Made by a program: the position numbers and the translations under genes
Notes under the pieces: generated by a model
Told to the model about the DNA's origin: nothing
Databases searched by the model: none
Seen by the model: only the letters and a program-made list of their open reading frames with translations
Shown here: piece after piece, positions 1-10,154 of the stretch
Layout: each line of letters begins with the position of its first letter
Position numbering within the stretch: the first letter of the stretch is position 1
DNA from: Desmodesmus armatus
Taxonomy: Eukaryota; Chlorophyta; Chlorophyceae; Sphaeropleales; Scenedesmaceae
Reading direction: 5' to 3'
NCBI GenBank assembly: GCA_007449985.2
Contig: VIIQ02000791.1
Coordinates: 1 to 64,000, forward strand
Length of the DNA stretch: 64,000 nt

Positions 1-3000
1 TATTAAGGGTTTTCAACTTGGTGCTTGCAAAGGCTGTGTTCAAGCTAGGATTCAGGCTTGTGGAGTGAGTAAAGGCATCCAAAAATAATACAAGATGTGT
101 GCTTTGCTTTTGATGATGTTGTGTATGTCAAGTGATGTGAGCTGATGTCAAAAGTGCATGTGTGAGCATTTTGCTGCTGAAGTAGGGTTTTCAACTTGGT
201 GCTTGCAAAGGCTGTGTTCAAGCTAGGATTCAGGCTTGTGGAGTGAGTAAAGGCATCCAAAAATATACAAGATGTGTGCTTTGCTTTTGATGATGTCGTT
301 GATGTCAAGTGATGTGAGCTGATGTCAAAAGTGCATGTGTGAGCAGTTTGCTGCTGAAGTAGGGTTTTCAACTTGATGCTTGCAAAGGCTGTGTTCAAGC
401 TAGGATTCAGGCTTGTGGAGTGAGTAAAGGCATGCAAAAATAATACAAGATGTGTGCTTTGCTTTTGATGATGTTGCGTGATGTCAAGTGATGTGAGCTG
501 ATGTCAAAAGTGCATGTGTGAGCAGTTTGCAGCTGAAGTAGGGTTTTCAACTTGGTGCTTGCAAAGGCTGTGTTCAAGCTAGGATTCAGGCTTGTGGAGT
601 GAGTAAAGGCATCCAAAAATAATACAAGATGTGTGCTTTGCTTTTGATGATGTTGTGTGATGTCAAGTGATGTGAGCTGATGTCAAAAGTGCATGTGTGA
701 GCAGTTTGCTGCTGAAGTAGGGTTTTCAACTTGGTGCTTGCAAAGGCTGTGTTCAAGCTAGGATTCAGGCTTGTGGAGTGAGTAAAGGCATCCAAAAAAA
801 TACAAGGTGTGTGCTTTGCTTTTGATGATGTCGTGTGATGTCAAGTGATGTGAGCTGATGTCAAAAGTGCATGTGTGAGCAGTTTGCTGCTATAGAGGGT
901 TTTCAACTTGGTGCTTGCAAAGGCTGTGTTCAAGCTAGGATTCAGGCTTGTGGAGTGAGTAAAGGCATCCAAAAAAGTACATGATGTGTGCTTTGCTTTT
1001 GATGATGTTGTGTGATGTCAAGTGATGTGAGCTGATGTCAAAAGTGCATGTGTGAGCAATTTTCAGCTGAATTAGGGTTTTCAACTTGGTGCTTGCAAAG
1101 GCTGTGTTCAAGCTAGGATTCAGGCTTGTGGAGTGAGTAAAGGCATGCAAAAATAGTACAAGATGTGTGCTTTGCTTTTGATGATGTTGCGTGATGTCAA
1201 GTGATGTGAGCTGATGTCAAAAGTGCATGTGTGAGCAGTTTGCAGCTGAAGTAGGGTTTTCAATTTGGTGCTTGCAAAGGCTGTGTTCAAGCTAGGATTC
1301 AGGCTTGTGGAGTGAGTAAAGGCATCCAAAATAATACAAGATGTGTGCTTTGCTTTTGATGATGTTGTGTGATGTCAAGTGATGTGAGCTGATGTCAAAA
1401 GTGCATGTGTGAGCAGTTTCCTGCTATAGAAGGGTTTTCAACTTGGTGCTTGCAAAGGCTGTGTTCAAGCTAGGATTCAGGCTTGTGGAGTGAGTAAAGG
1501 CATCCAAAAAAGTACAAGATGTGTGCTTTGCTTTTGATGATGTTGTGTGATGTCAAGTGATGTGAGCTGATGTCAAAAGTGCATGTGTGAGCAGTTTGCA
1601 GCTGAAGTAGGGTTTTCAACTTGGTGCTTGCAAAGGCTGTGTTCAAGCTAGGATTCAGGCTTGTGGAGTGAGTAAAGGCATCCAAAAATAATACAAGATG
1701 TGTGCTTTGCTTTTGATGATGTTGTGTAATGTCAAGTGATGTGAGCTGATGTCAAAAGTGCATGTGTGAGCAGTTTGCTGCTGAAGTAGGGTTTCAACTT
1801 GGTGCTTGCAAAGGCTGTGTTCAAGCTAGGATTCAGGCTTGTGGAGTGAGTAAAGGCATCCAAAAATAATACAAGATGTGTGCTTTGCTTTTGATGATGT
1901 CGTGTGATGTCAAGTGATGTGAGCTGATGTCAAAAGTGCATGTGTGAGCAGTTTGCTGCTGAAGTAGGGTTTTCAACTTGGTGCTTGCAAAGGCTGTGTT
2001 CAAGCTAGGATTCAGGCTTGTGGAGTGAGTAAAGGCATCCAAAAAAAGTACATGATGTGTGCTTTGCTTTTGATGATGTTGTGTGATGTCAAGTGATGTG
2101 AGCTGATGTCAAAAGTGCATGTGTGAGCAATTTTCAGCTGAATTAGGGTTTTCAACTTGGTGCTTGCAAAGGCTGTGTTCAAGCTAGGATTCAGGCTTGT
2201 GGAGTGAGTAAAGGCATGCAAAAATAGTACAAGATGTGTGCTTTGCTTTTGATGATGTTGCGTGATGTCAAGTGATGTGAGCTGATGTCAAAAGTGCATG
2301 TGTGAGCAGTTTGCAGCTGAAGTAGGGTTTTCAATTTGGTGCTTGCAAAGGCTGTGTTCAAGCTAGGATTCAGGCTTGTGGAGTGAGTAAAGGCATCCAA
2401 AATAATACAAGATGTGTGCTTTGCTTTTGATGATGTTGTGTGATGTCAAGTGATGTGAGCTGATGTCAAAAGTGCATGTGTGAGCAGTTTGCTGCTATAG
2501 AAGGGTTTTCAACTTGGTGCTTGCAAAGGCTGTGTTCAAGCTAGGATTCAGGCTTGTGGAGTGAGTAAAGGCATCCAAAAAAAGTACAAGATGTGTGTTT
2601 TGCTTTTGATGATGTTGTGTGATGTCAAGTGATGTGAGCTGATGTCAAAAGTGCATGTGTGAGCAGTTTGCTGCTATAGAAGGGTTTTCAATTTGGTGCT
2701 TGCAAAGGCTGTGTTCAAGCTAGGATTCAGGCTTGTGGAGTGAGTAAAGGCATCCAAAAAAAGTACAAGATGTGTGCTTTGCTTTTGATGATGTTGTGTG
2801 ATGTCAAGTGATGTGAGCTGATGTCAAAAGTGCATGTGTGAGCAGTTTGCTGCTATAGAAGGGTTTTCAACTTGGTGCTTGCAAAGGCTGTGTTCAAGCT
2901 AGGATTCAGGCTTGTGGAGTGAGCAAAGGCATGCAAATCGAAGTACAAGATGTGTGCTTTGCTTTTGATGATGTTGTGTGATGTCAAGTGATGTGAGCTG

Positions 3001-6000
3001 ATGTCAAAAGTGCACGTGTGAGCAATTTTCAGCTGAATTAGGGTTTTCAACTTGGTGCTTGCAAAGGCTGTGTTCAAGCTAGGATTCAGGCTTGTGGAGT
3101 GAGTAAAGGCATGCAAAAATAATACAAGATGTGTGCTTTGCTTTTGATGATGTTGCGTGATGTCAAGTGATGTGAGCTGATGTCAAAAGTGCATGTGTGA
3201 GCAGTTTGCAGCTGAAGTAGGGTTTTCAACTTGGTGCTTGCAAAGGCTGTGTTCAAGCTAGGATTCAGGCTTGTGGAGTGAGTAAAGGCATCCAAAAATA
3301 ATACAAGATGTGTGCTTTGCTTTTTATGATGTTGTGTGATGTCAAGTGATGTGAGCTGATGTCAAAAGTGCATGTGTGAGCATTTTGCTGCTGAAGTAGG
3401 GTTTTCAACTTGGTGCTTGCAAAGGCTGTGTTCAAGCTAGGATTCAGGCTTGTGGAGTGAGTAAAGGCATCCAAAAATAATACAAGATGTGTGCTTTGCT
3501 TTTGATGATGTCGTGTGATGTCAAGTGATGTGAGCTGATGTCAAAAGTGCATGTGTGAGCAGTTTGCTGCTATAGAAGGGTTTTCAACTTGGTGCTTGCA
3601 AAGGCTGTGTTCAAGCTAGGATTCAGGCTTGTGGAGTGAGTAAAGGCATCCAAAAAAATACAAGATGTGTGCTTTGCTTTTGATGATGTTGTGTGATGTC
3701 AAGTGATGTGAGCTGATGTCAAAAGTGCATGTGTGAGCAATTTTCAGCTGAATTAGGGTTTTCAACTTGGTGCTTGCAAAGGCTGTGTTCAAGCTAGGAT
3801 TCAGGCTTGTGGAGTGAGTAAAGGCATGCAAAAATAGTACAAGATGTGTGCTTTGCTTTTGATGATGTTGTGTGATGTCAAGTGATGTGAGCTGATGTCA
3901 AAAGTGCATGTGTGAGCAGTTTGCAGCTGAAGTAGGGTTTTCAACTTGGTGCTTGCAAAGGCTGTGTTCAAGCTAGGATTCAGGCTTGTGGAGTGAGTAA
4001 AGGCATGCAAATCAAAGTACAAGATGTGTGCTTTGCTTTTGATGATGTTGTGTGATGTCAAGTGATGTGAGCTGATGTCAAAAGTGCATGTGTGAGCAGT
4101 TTGCTGCTGAAGTAGGGTTTTCAACTTGGTGCTTGCAAAGGCTGTGTTCAAGCTAGGATTCAGGCTTGTGGAGTGAGTAAAGGCATCCAAAAAAAGTACA
4201 AGATGTGTGCTTTGCTTTTGATGATGTTGTGTGATGTCAAGTGATGTGAGCTGATGTCAAAAGTGCATGTGTGAGCAGTTTGCAGCTGAAGTAGGGTTTT
4301 CAACTTGGTGCTTGCAAAGGCTGTGTTCAAGCTAGGATTCAGGCTTGTGGAGTGAGTAAAGGCATCCAAAAATAATACAAGATGTGTGCTTTGCTTTTGA
4401 TGATGTTGTGTGATGTCAAGTGATGTGAGCTGATGTCAAAAGTGCATGTGTGAGCAGTTTGCTGCTGAAGTAGGGTTTTCAACTTGGTGCTTGCAAAGGC
4501 TGTGTTCAAGCTAGGATTCAGGCTTGTGGAGTGAGTAAAGGCATGCAAAAATAGTACAAGATGTGTGCTTTGCTTTTGATGATGTTGCGTGATGTCAAGT
4601 GATGTGAGCTGATGTCAAAAGTGCATGTGTGAGCAGTTTGCAGCTGAAGTAGGGTTTTCAATTTGGTGCTTGCAAAGGCTGTGTTCAAGCTAGGATTCAG
4701 GCTTGTGGAGTGAGTAAAGGCATCCAAAAATAATACAAGATGTGTGCTTTGCTTTTGATGATGTTGTGTGATGTCAAGTGATGTGAGCTGATGTCAAAAG
4801 TGCATGTGTGAGCAGTTTCCTGCTATAGAAGGGTTTTCAACTTGGTGCTTGCAAAGGCTGTGTTCAAGCTAGGATTCAGGCTTGTGGAGTGAGTAAAGGC
4901 ATCCAAAAAAAGTACAAGATGTGTGCTTTGCTTTTGATGATGTTGTGTGATGTCAAGTGATGTGAGCTGATGTCAAAAGTGCATGTGTGAGCAGTTTGCA
5001 GCTGAAGTAGGGTTTTCAACTTGGTGCTTGCAAAGGCTGTGTTCAAGCTAGGATTCAGGCTTGTGGAGTGAGTAAAGGCATCCAAAAATAATACAAGATG
5101 TGTGCTTTGCTTTTGATGATGTTGTGTAATGTCAAGTGATGTGAGCTGATGTCAAAAGTGCATGTGTGAGCAGTTTGCTGCTGAAGTAGGGTTTTCAACT
5201 TGGTGCTTGCAAAGGCTGTGTTCAAGCTAGGATTCAGGCTTGTGGAGTGAGTAAAGGCATCCAAAAATAATACAAGATGTGTGCTTTGCTTTTGATGATG
5301 TCGTGTGATGTCAAGTGATGTGAGCTGATGTCAAAAGTGCATGTGTGAGCAGTTTGCTGCTGAAGTAGGGTTTTCAACTTGGTGCTTGCAAAGGCTGTGT
5401 TCAAGCTAGGATTCAGGCTTGTGGAGTGAGTAAAGGCATCCAAAAAAAGTACATGATGTGTGCTTTGCTTTTGATGATGTTGTGTGATGTCAAGTGATGT
5501 GAGCTGATGTCAAAAGTGCATGTGTGAGCAATTTTCAGCTGAATTAGGGTTTTCAACTTGGTGCTTGCAAAGGCTGTGTTCAAGCTAGGATTCAGGCTTG
5601 TGGAGTGAGTAAAGGCATGCAAAAATAGTACAAGATGTGTGCTTTGCTTTTGATGATGTTGCGTGATGTCAAGTGATGTGAGCTGATGTCAAAAGTGCAT
5701 GTGTGAGCAGTTTGCAGCTGAAGTAGGGTTTTCAATTTGGTGCTTGCAAAGGCTGTGTTCAAGCTAGGATTCAGGCTTGTGGAGTGAGTAAAGGCATCCA
5801 AAAATAATACAAGATGTGTGCTTTGCTTTTGATGATGTTGTGTGATGTCAAGTGATGTGAGCTGATGTCAAAAGTGCATGTGTGAGCAGTTTGCTGCTAT
5901 AGAAGGGTTTTCAACTTGGTGCTTGCAAAGGCTGTGTTCAAGCTAGGATTCAGGCTTGTGGAGTGAGTAAAGGCATCCAAAAAAAGTACAAGATGTGTGT

Positions 6001-8830
6001 TTTGCTTTTGATGATGTTGTGTGATGTCAAGTGATGTGAGCTGATGTCAAAAGTGCATGTGTGAGCAGTTTGCTGCTATAGAAGGGTTTTCAATTTGGTG
6101 CTTGCAAAGGCTGTGTTCAAGCTAGGATTCAGGCTTGTGGAGTGAGTAAAGGCATCCAAAAAAAGTACAAGATGTGTGCTTTGCTTTTGATGATGTTGTG
6201 TGATGTCAAGTGATGTGAGCTGATGTCAAAAGTGCATGTGTGAGCAGTTTGCTGCTATAGAAGGGTTTTCAACTTGGTGCTTGCAAAGGCTGTGTTCAAG
6301 CTAGGATTCAGGCTTGTGGAGTGAGCAAAGGCATGCAAATCGAAGTACAAGATGTGTGCTTTGCTTTTGATGATGTTGTGTGATGTCAAGTGATGTGAGC
6401 TGATGTCAAAAGTGCACGTGTGAGCAATTTTCAGCTGAATTAGGGTTTTCAACTTGGTGCTTGCAAAGGCTGTGTTCAAGCTAGGATTCAGGCTTGTGGA
6501 GTGAGTAAAGGCATGCAAAAATAATACAAGATGTGTGCTTTGCTTTTGATGATGTTGCGTGATGTCAAGTGATGTGAGCTGATGTCAAAAGTGCATGTGT
6601 GAGCAGTTTGCAGCTGAAGTAGGGTTTTCAACTTGGTGCTTGCAAAGGCTGTGTTCAAGCTAGGATTCAGGCTTGTGGAGTGAGTAAAGGCATCCAAAAA
6701 TAATACAAGATGTGTGCTTTGCTTTTTATGATGTTGTGTGATGTCAAGTGATGTGAGCTGATGTCAAAAGTGCATGTGTGAGCATTTTGCTGCTGAAGTA
6801 GGGTTTTCAACTTGGTGCTTGCAAAGGCTGTGTTCAAGCTAGGATTCAGGCTTGTGGAGTGAGTAAAGGCATCCAAAAATAATACAAGATGTGTGCTTTG
6901 CTTTTGATGATGTCGTGTGATGTCAAGTGATGTGAGCTGATGTCAAAAGTGCATGTGTGAGCAGTTTGCTGCTATAGAAGGGTTTTCAACTTGGTGCTTG
7001 CAAAGGCTGTGTTCAAGCTAGGATTCAGGCTTGTGGAGTGAGTAAAGGCATCCAAAAAAAATACAAGATGTGTGCTTTGCTTTTGATGATGTTGTGTGAT
7101 GTCAAGTGATGTGAGCTGATGTCAAAAGTGCATGTGTGAGCAATTTTCAGCTGAATTAGGGTTTTCAACTTGGTGCTTGCAAAGGCTGTGTTCAAGCTAG
7201 GATTCAGGCTTGTGGAGTGAGTAAAGGCATGCAAAAATAGTACAAGATGTGTGCTTTGCTTTTGATGATGTTGTGTGATGTCAAGTGATGTGAGCTGATG
7301 TCAAAAGTGCATGTGTGAGCAGTTTGCAGCTGAAGTAGGGTTTTCAACTTGGTGCTTGCAAAGGCTGTGTTCAAGCTAGGATTCAGGCTTGTGGAGTGAG
7401 TAAAGGCATGCAAATCAAAGTACAAGATGTGTGCTTTGCTTTTGATGATGTTGTGTGATGTCAAGTGATGTGAGCTGATGTCAAAAGTGCATGTGTGAGC
7501 AGTTTGCTGCTGAAGTAGGGTTTTCAACTTGGTGCTTGCAAAGGCTGTGTTCAAGCTAGGATTCAGGCTTGTGGAGTGAGTAAAGGCATCCAAAAAAAGT
7601 ACAAGATGTGTGCTTTGCTTTTGATGATGTTGTGTGATGTCAAGTGATGTGAGCTGATGTCAAAAGTGCATGTGTGAGCAGTTTGCAGCTGAAGTAGGGT
7701 TTTCAACTTGGTGCTTGCAAAGGCTGTGTTCAAGCTAGGATTCAGGCTTGTGGAGTGAGTAAAGGCATCCAAAAATAATACAAGATGTGTGCTTTGCTTT
7801 TGATGATGTTGTGTGATGTCAAGTGATGTGAGCTGATGTCAAAAGTGCATGTGTGAGCAGTTTGCTGCTGAAGTAGGGTTTTCAACTTGGTGCTTGCAAA
7901 GGCTGTGTTCAAGCTAGGATTCAGGCTTGTGGAGTGAGTAAAGGCATCCAAAAATAATACAAGATGTGTGCTTTGCTTTTGATGATGTTGTGTGATGTCA
8001 AGTGATGTGAGCTGATGTCAAAAGTGCATGTGTGAGCAGTTTGCTGATGAAGTAGGGTTTTCAACTTGGTGCTTGCAAAGGCTGTGTTCAAGCTAGGATT
8101 CAGGCTTGTGGAGTGAGTAAAGGCATCCAAAAAAGTACATGATGTGTGCTTTGCTTTTGATGATGTTGTGTGATGTCAAGTGATGTGAGCTGATGTCAAA
8201 AGTGCATGTGTGAGCAATTTTCAGCTGAATTAGGGTTTTCAACTTGGTGCTTGCAAAGGCTGTGTTCAAGCTAGGATTCAGGCTTGTGGAGTGAGTAAAG
8301 GCATGCAAAAATAGTACAAGATGTGTGCTTTGCTTTTGATGATGTTGCGTGATGTCAAGTGATGTGAGCTGATGTCAAAAGTGCATGTGTGAGCAGTTTG
8401 CAGCTGAAGTAGGGTTTTCAATTTGGTGCTTGCAAAGGCTGTGTTCAAGCTAGGATTCAGGCTTGTGGAGTGAGTAAAGGCATCCAAAAATAATACAAGA
8501 TGTGTGCTTTGCTTTTGATGATGTTGTGTGATGTCAAGTGATGTGAGCTGATGTCAAAAGTGCATGTGTGAGCAGTTTGCAGCTGAAGTAGGGTTTTCAA
8601 CTTGGTGCTTGCAAAGGCTGTGTTCAAGCTAGGATTCAGGCTTGTGGAGTGAGTAAAGGCATCCAAAAATAGTACAAGATGTGTGCTTTGCTTTTGATGA
8701 TGTTGTGTGATGTCAAGTGATGTGAGCTGATGTCAAAAGTGCATGTGTGAGCAGTTTGCTGCTGAAGTAGGGTTTTCAACTTGGTGCTTGCAAAGGCTGT
8801 GTTCAAGCTAGAATTCAGGCTTGTGGAGTG
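1..8830. repeat. 179-bp satellite array with higher-order structure
   Basis: About 49 head-to-tail monomers of roughly 179 bp fill the first 8.8 kb; the array is open at the left edge. Each monomer carries the blocks gggttttcaacttggtgc, aaggctgtgttcaagc, ttcaggcttgtggagtgag, tgtgctttgcttttgatgatg and gatgtgagctgatgtc. Monomers differ by a few substitutions and by the linker after the aaaggcatcc/aaaggcatgc block. Every monomer contains AGGGTTTT, one permuted unit of the TTTTAGGG algal telomere repeat. The last monomer ends at about 8830 and runs into attagggtttaggtaaagggttag, a degenerate telomere-like stretch. The minus strand shows a 69-residue open frame per monomer; this follows from repeat periodicity and is not a gene. 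The monomer is nucleosome-sized, as in many centromeric and subtelomeric satellites. Which of the two this is cannot be decided from the sequence. Confidence 0.97.
1120..7920. repeat. Two tandem copies of a 19-monomer (~3.4 kb) higher-order repeat
   Basis: Rare monomer variants recur at a constant offset of about 3,400 bp (19 x 179). The variant atgcaaatcgaagtac occurs at 2931 and 6333. The change gctttttatgatg occurs near 3320 and 6722. The change agtgcacgtg occurs near 3010 and 6412. gttgtgtaatgtc occurs at 1721 and 5121. The order of the variants between these points is also conserved. The copies run approximately 1120-4520 and 4520-7920. This points to a recent block duplication by unequal exchange rather than monomer-by-monomer drift. 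Confidence 0.88.
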
Positions 8831-8862
8831 ATTAGGGTTTAGGTAAAGGGTTAGTGGATTGG
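8831..8862 (+). repeat. Degenerate telomere-like motif at satellite edge
   Basis: Immediately after the last satellite monomer the sequence reads attagggtttaggtaaagg and then gttag. These are degenerate TTTAGGG-like units, and they lie exactly at the junction between the satellite and the hammerhead-bearing element. The motif is too short to call an interstitial telomere, but its position is notable. Confidence 0.45.
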
Positions 8863-8985
8863 GTACAGACGCTGTGGGATCAAGTTAGCCCACTCCTGCG
8901 ACCCAAGCAGGATGCGAACCCGGGTATACCGGTTCGCAAGGAGCATGCATACCATTAAGCTACCAGGACGCGTATCGGCCGAGCT
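8856..8985 (-). repeat. Module A, inverted copy (tRNA-like body, broken hammerhead)
   Basis: This is the reverse complement of 9222-9350 with few differences. Read on the minus strand it keeps the GCGTCCTGG junction, the tRNA-like body and the tail ending gtctgtacccaatcc. The ribozyme half is damaged: the conserved GAAA is GATA (near 8974-8977) and the upstream CTGATGA half is missing. It should not self-cleave. Confidence 0.85.
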
Positions 8986-9076
8986 TGGATTATTGGATGG
9001 TTGTACAGACAATGTGGGAAGTACCAGCGACCCAGGCAGCAGGCGGATTGTATTGTGCGTGTGGAAACGAACTTAC

Positions 9077-9115
9077 AGACGACTAGTTTCGCCTTCTTCA
9101 AGGCTCATCAGGTCT
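9077..9115 (-). ncRNA. Hammerhead ribozyme, type I (module B, inverted copy)
   Basis: On the minus strand the core CTGATGA (9111-9105) is followed by a perfect 5-bp stem II (GCCTT/AAGGC) with a GAAG loop. Then come GAAA, the self-complementary ACTAGT of the minimal stem III, the GTC cleavage triplet, and a stem I strand GTCT that pairs with AGAC at 9115-9112. All catalytic-core positions are present. It is nearly identical to the plus-strand ribozyme at 10114-10154. The very short stem III matches the minimal hammerheads described in Penelope-like elements, which often act as dimers. Confidence 0.85.
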
Positions 9116-9122
9116 CCATGGG

Positions 9123-9190
9123 CTAACTTGATCCCACAGCGTCTGTACCCAATCCTCTAACTTGATCCCACAGCGTCTGTACCCAATCCT
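9123..9190 (+). repeat. Tandem copies of the element tail
   Basis: The tail ctaacttgatcccacagc plus gtctgtacccaatcc occurs twice in direct tandem at 9123-9155 and 9156-9190. It recurs at 9318-9350 and, inverted, at 8856-8888. Short tandem repeats of a 3' tail are typical of target-primed retroelement ends. Confidence 0.85.
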
Positions 9191-9201
9191 TGTGCATCCC
9201 G

Positions 9202-9243
9202 CCAGCTGATGAGGCCAGTAAGCTCAGCCGAAACGCGTCCTGG
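9202..9243 (+). ncRNA. Hammerhead ribozyme, type I (module A)
   Basis: All core elements can be read directly. Stem I is CCAG (9202-9205) pairing with CTGG (9240-9243). The core CTGATGA is at 9206-9212. Stem II is GGC (9213-9215) with GCC (9227-9229) around an 11-nt loop. GAAA is at 9230-9233. Stem III is minimal, A9233-U9238 and C9234-G9237 with a 2-nt loop; ACGCGT is palindromic and could form a longer stem in a dimer. The GTC triplet puts cleavage after C9239. The 3' cleavage product would begin with CTGG, the first bases of the tRNA-like segment. The architecture matches PLE minimal hammerheads; activity is inferred, not shown. Confidence 0.88.
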
Positions 9244-9312
9244 TAGCTTAATGGTATGCATGCTCCTTGCGAACCGGTATACCCGGGTTCGCATCCTGCT
9301 TGGGTCGCTGGA
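9236..9312 (+). other. tRNA-like (SINE-like) segment abutting the hammerhead cleavage site
   Basis: A Pol III A-box-like motif TAGCTTAATGG lies at about 9244-9254 and a B-box GGTTCGCATCC at about 9286-9296, at tRNA-like spacing. The flanks GCGTCCTGG and TTGGGTCGC give a weak acceptor-like pairing with wobbles. The D-stem is partial. The anticodon arm does not fold well: TGCGAACC at 9268-9275 instead pairs perfectly with GGTTCGCA at 9286-9293. I read it as a tRNA-derived promoter module of a SINE-like or PLE-derived element, not a functional tRNA gene. An inverted copy lies in 8856-8985. Confidence 0.62.
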
Positions 9313-9356
9313 GTGGGCTAACTTGATCCCACAGCGTCTGTACCCAATCCGCGTTC

Positions 9357-9962
9357 TTGCAGGTGCTTAACAGCACCCTGCCCAACATCAAAATCACTTG
9401 GCAGTATAGTCAGCACAGCATTGACTACATGGACATAACAGTCACCAAGTGTGAGGGTACTGGTGTCTCTGTGGGCCTGAAGGTTACAACCTATCAGAAG
9501 CCCCACAACCAGTACATGTATATCCCCTATTTCTCCTTCCACAGGAGGGGTGTTTTCAAAGGTTTCATCAAAGCCGAGCTACAGCGTTATGCTGTCACCA
9601 ACACCCTCCCAGCTGATTTTGATCGCATGAAAGCGCTGTTTATGCAGCGCCTTGTTGATCGGGGATATCCTGTCAGCCAGCTGAAAAAGTGGTTTGCAGC
9701 AGTGGATCATGCATGCCGTGTTCGCCTGTTGCACTCCACCACCGGCCCCAAGCCCAAGGCTGGGATGGCCCCTGTGCTGGTCCTGCCCAATGGGCAGTTT
9801 GAAATGACTGCACAAGTTGCAGCAGTGCTGAATCGTGTATATGCAGCTCACAAGCATGAGGCAGATGTTGCTTCCATCTTTGGTGGCACTGACGCCAAGC
9901 TGATTGTTGCATACACCAAGAATCGCTCTATTGGAGCGCGCCTGATCAGGGCACGGCACTGA
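9357..9962 (+). pseudogene. Penelope-like reverse transcriptase, C-terminal fragment
   Basis: An open frame of about 200 residues without a credible own start (it opens at a TTG after cttgcag). Visible PLE-type RT signatures are: IDYMDITV near residue 23, the block YQKPHNQYMYIPYFSFHRRG near 47-66, FKGFIKAELQRYAV just after it, LVDRGYP near 98-104, and the terminal VAYTKNRSIGARLIRARH. In PLEs these lie from late palm through thumb to the RT C-terminus. The N-terminal RT motifs with the catalytic aspartates and any GIY-YIG endonuclease are missing, so this is a 5'-truncated relic. The stop is TGA at 9960-9962. Green algae carry Naiad/Chlamys-type PLEs; subgroup placement would need a tree. Confidence 0.83.
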
Positions 9963-10113
9963 AACAGTGTGCTGATTGTCTGAAAATGTGGTTTGCATGC
10001 TTTACAGCATATCAGCAGGTGTTGACACCACCACTCCCACACTGACAGTCACTGCACATGTTATCTCTTGCATGCCAGTCCTATACTTGCATGCTGCGTG
10101 TGTTTTTCGAGCT

Positions 10114-10154
10114 TAGACCTGATGAGCCTTGAAGAAGGCGAAACTAGTCGTCTG
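10114..10154 (+). ncRNA. Hammerhead ribozyme, type I (module B)
   Basis: Stem I TAGAC (10114-10118) pairs with GTCTG (10150-10154). CTGATGA is at 10119-10125. Stem II GCCTT/AAGGC (10126-10130/10135-10139) is perfect with a GAAG tetraloop. GAAA is at 10140-10143. A10143-U10148 and C10144-G10147 form the minimal stem III. The GTC triplet ends at 10149, the predicted cleavage site. It lies about 150 bp downstream of the RT stop, where a PLE terminal repeat is expected. The downstream segment to about 10231 is shared with the inverted copy at 8999-9115. Confidence 0.88.

Noticed and set aside
45..8666. Dozens of 69-130 residue minus-strand frames with near-identical sequence
   Set aside because: They are one per 179-bp satellite monomer, overlap the monomer period and include no start or regulatory context; repeat artefacts.
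1..8830. CRISPR-like array
   Set aside because: The repeats are contiguous 179-bp monomers without unique spacers, in a eukaryotic setting.
8912..9160. 82-residue plus-strand frame at the PLE left side
   Set aside because: It crosses an inverted module with ribozyme and tRNA-like sequence; no protein similarity.
9236..9312. Functional tRNA gene
   Set aside because: A- and B-box motifs are present but the anticodon arm does not fold and the acceptor stem has a mismatch and several wobbles; kept only as tRNA-like.
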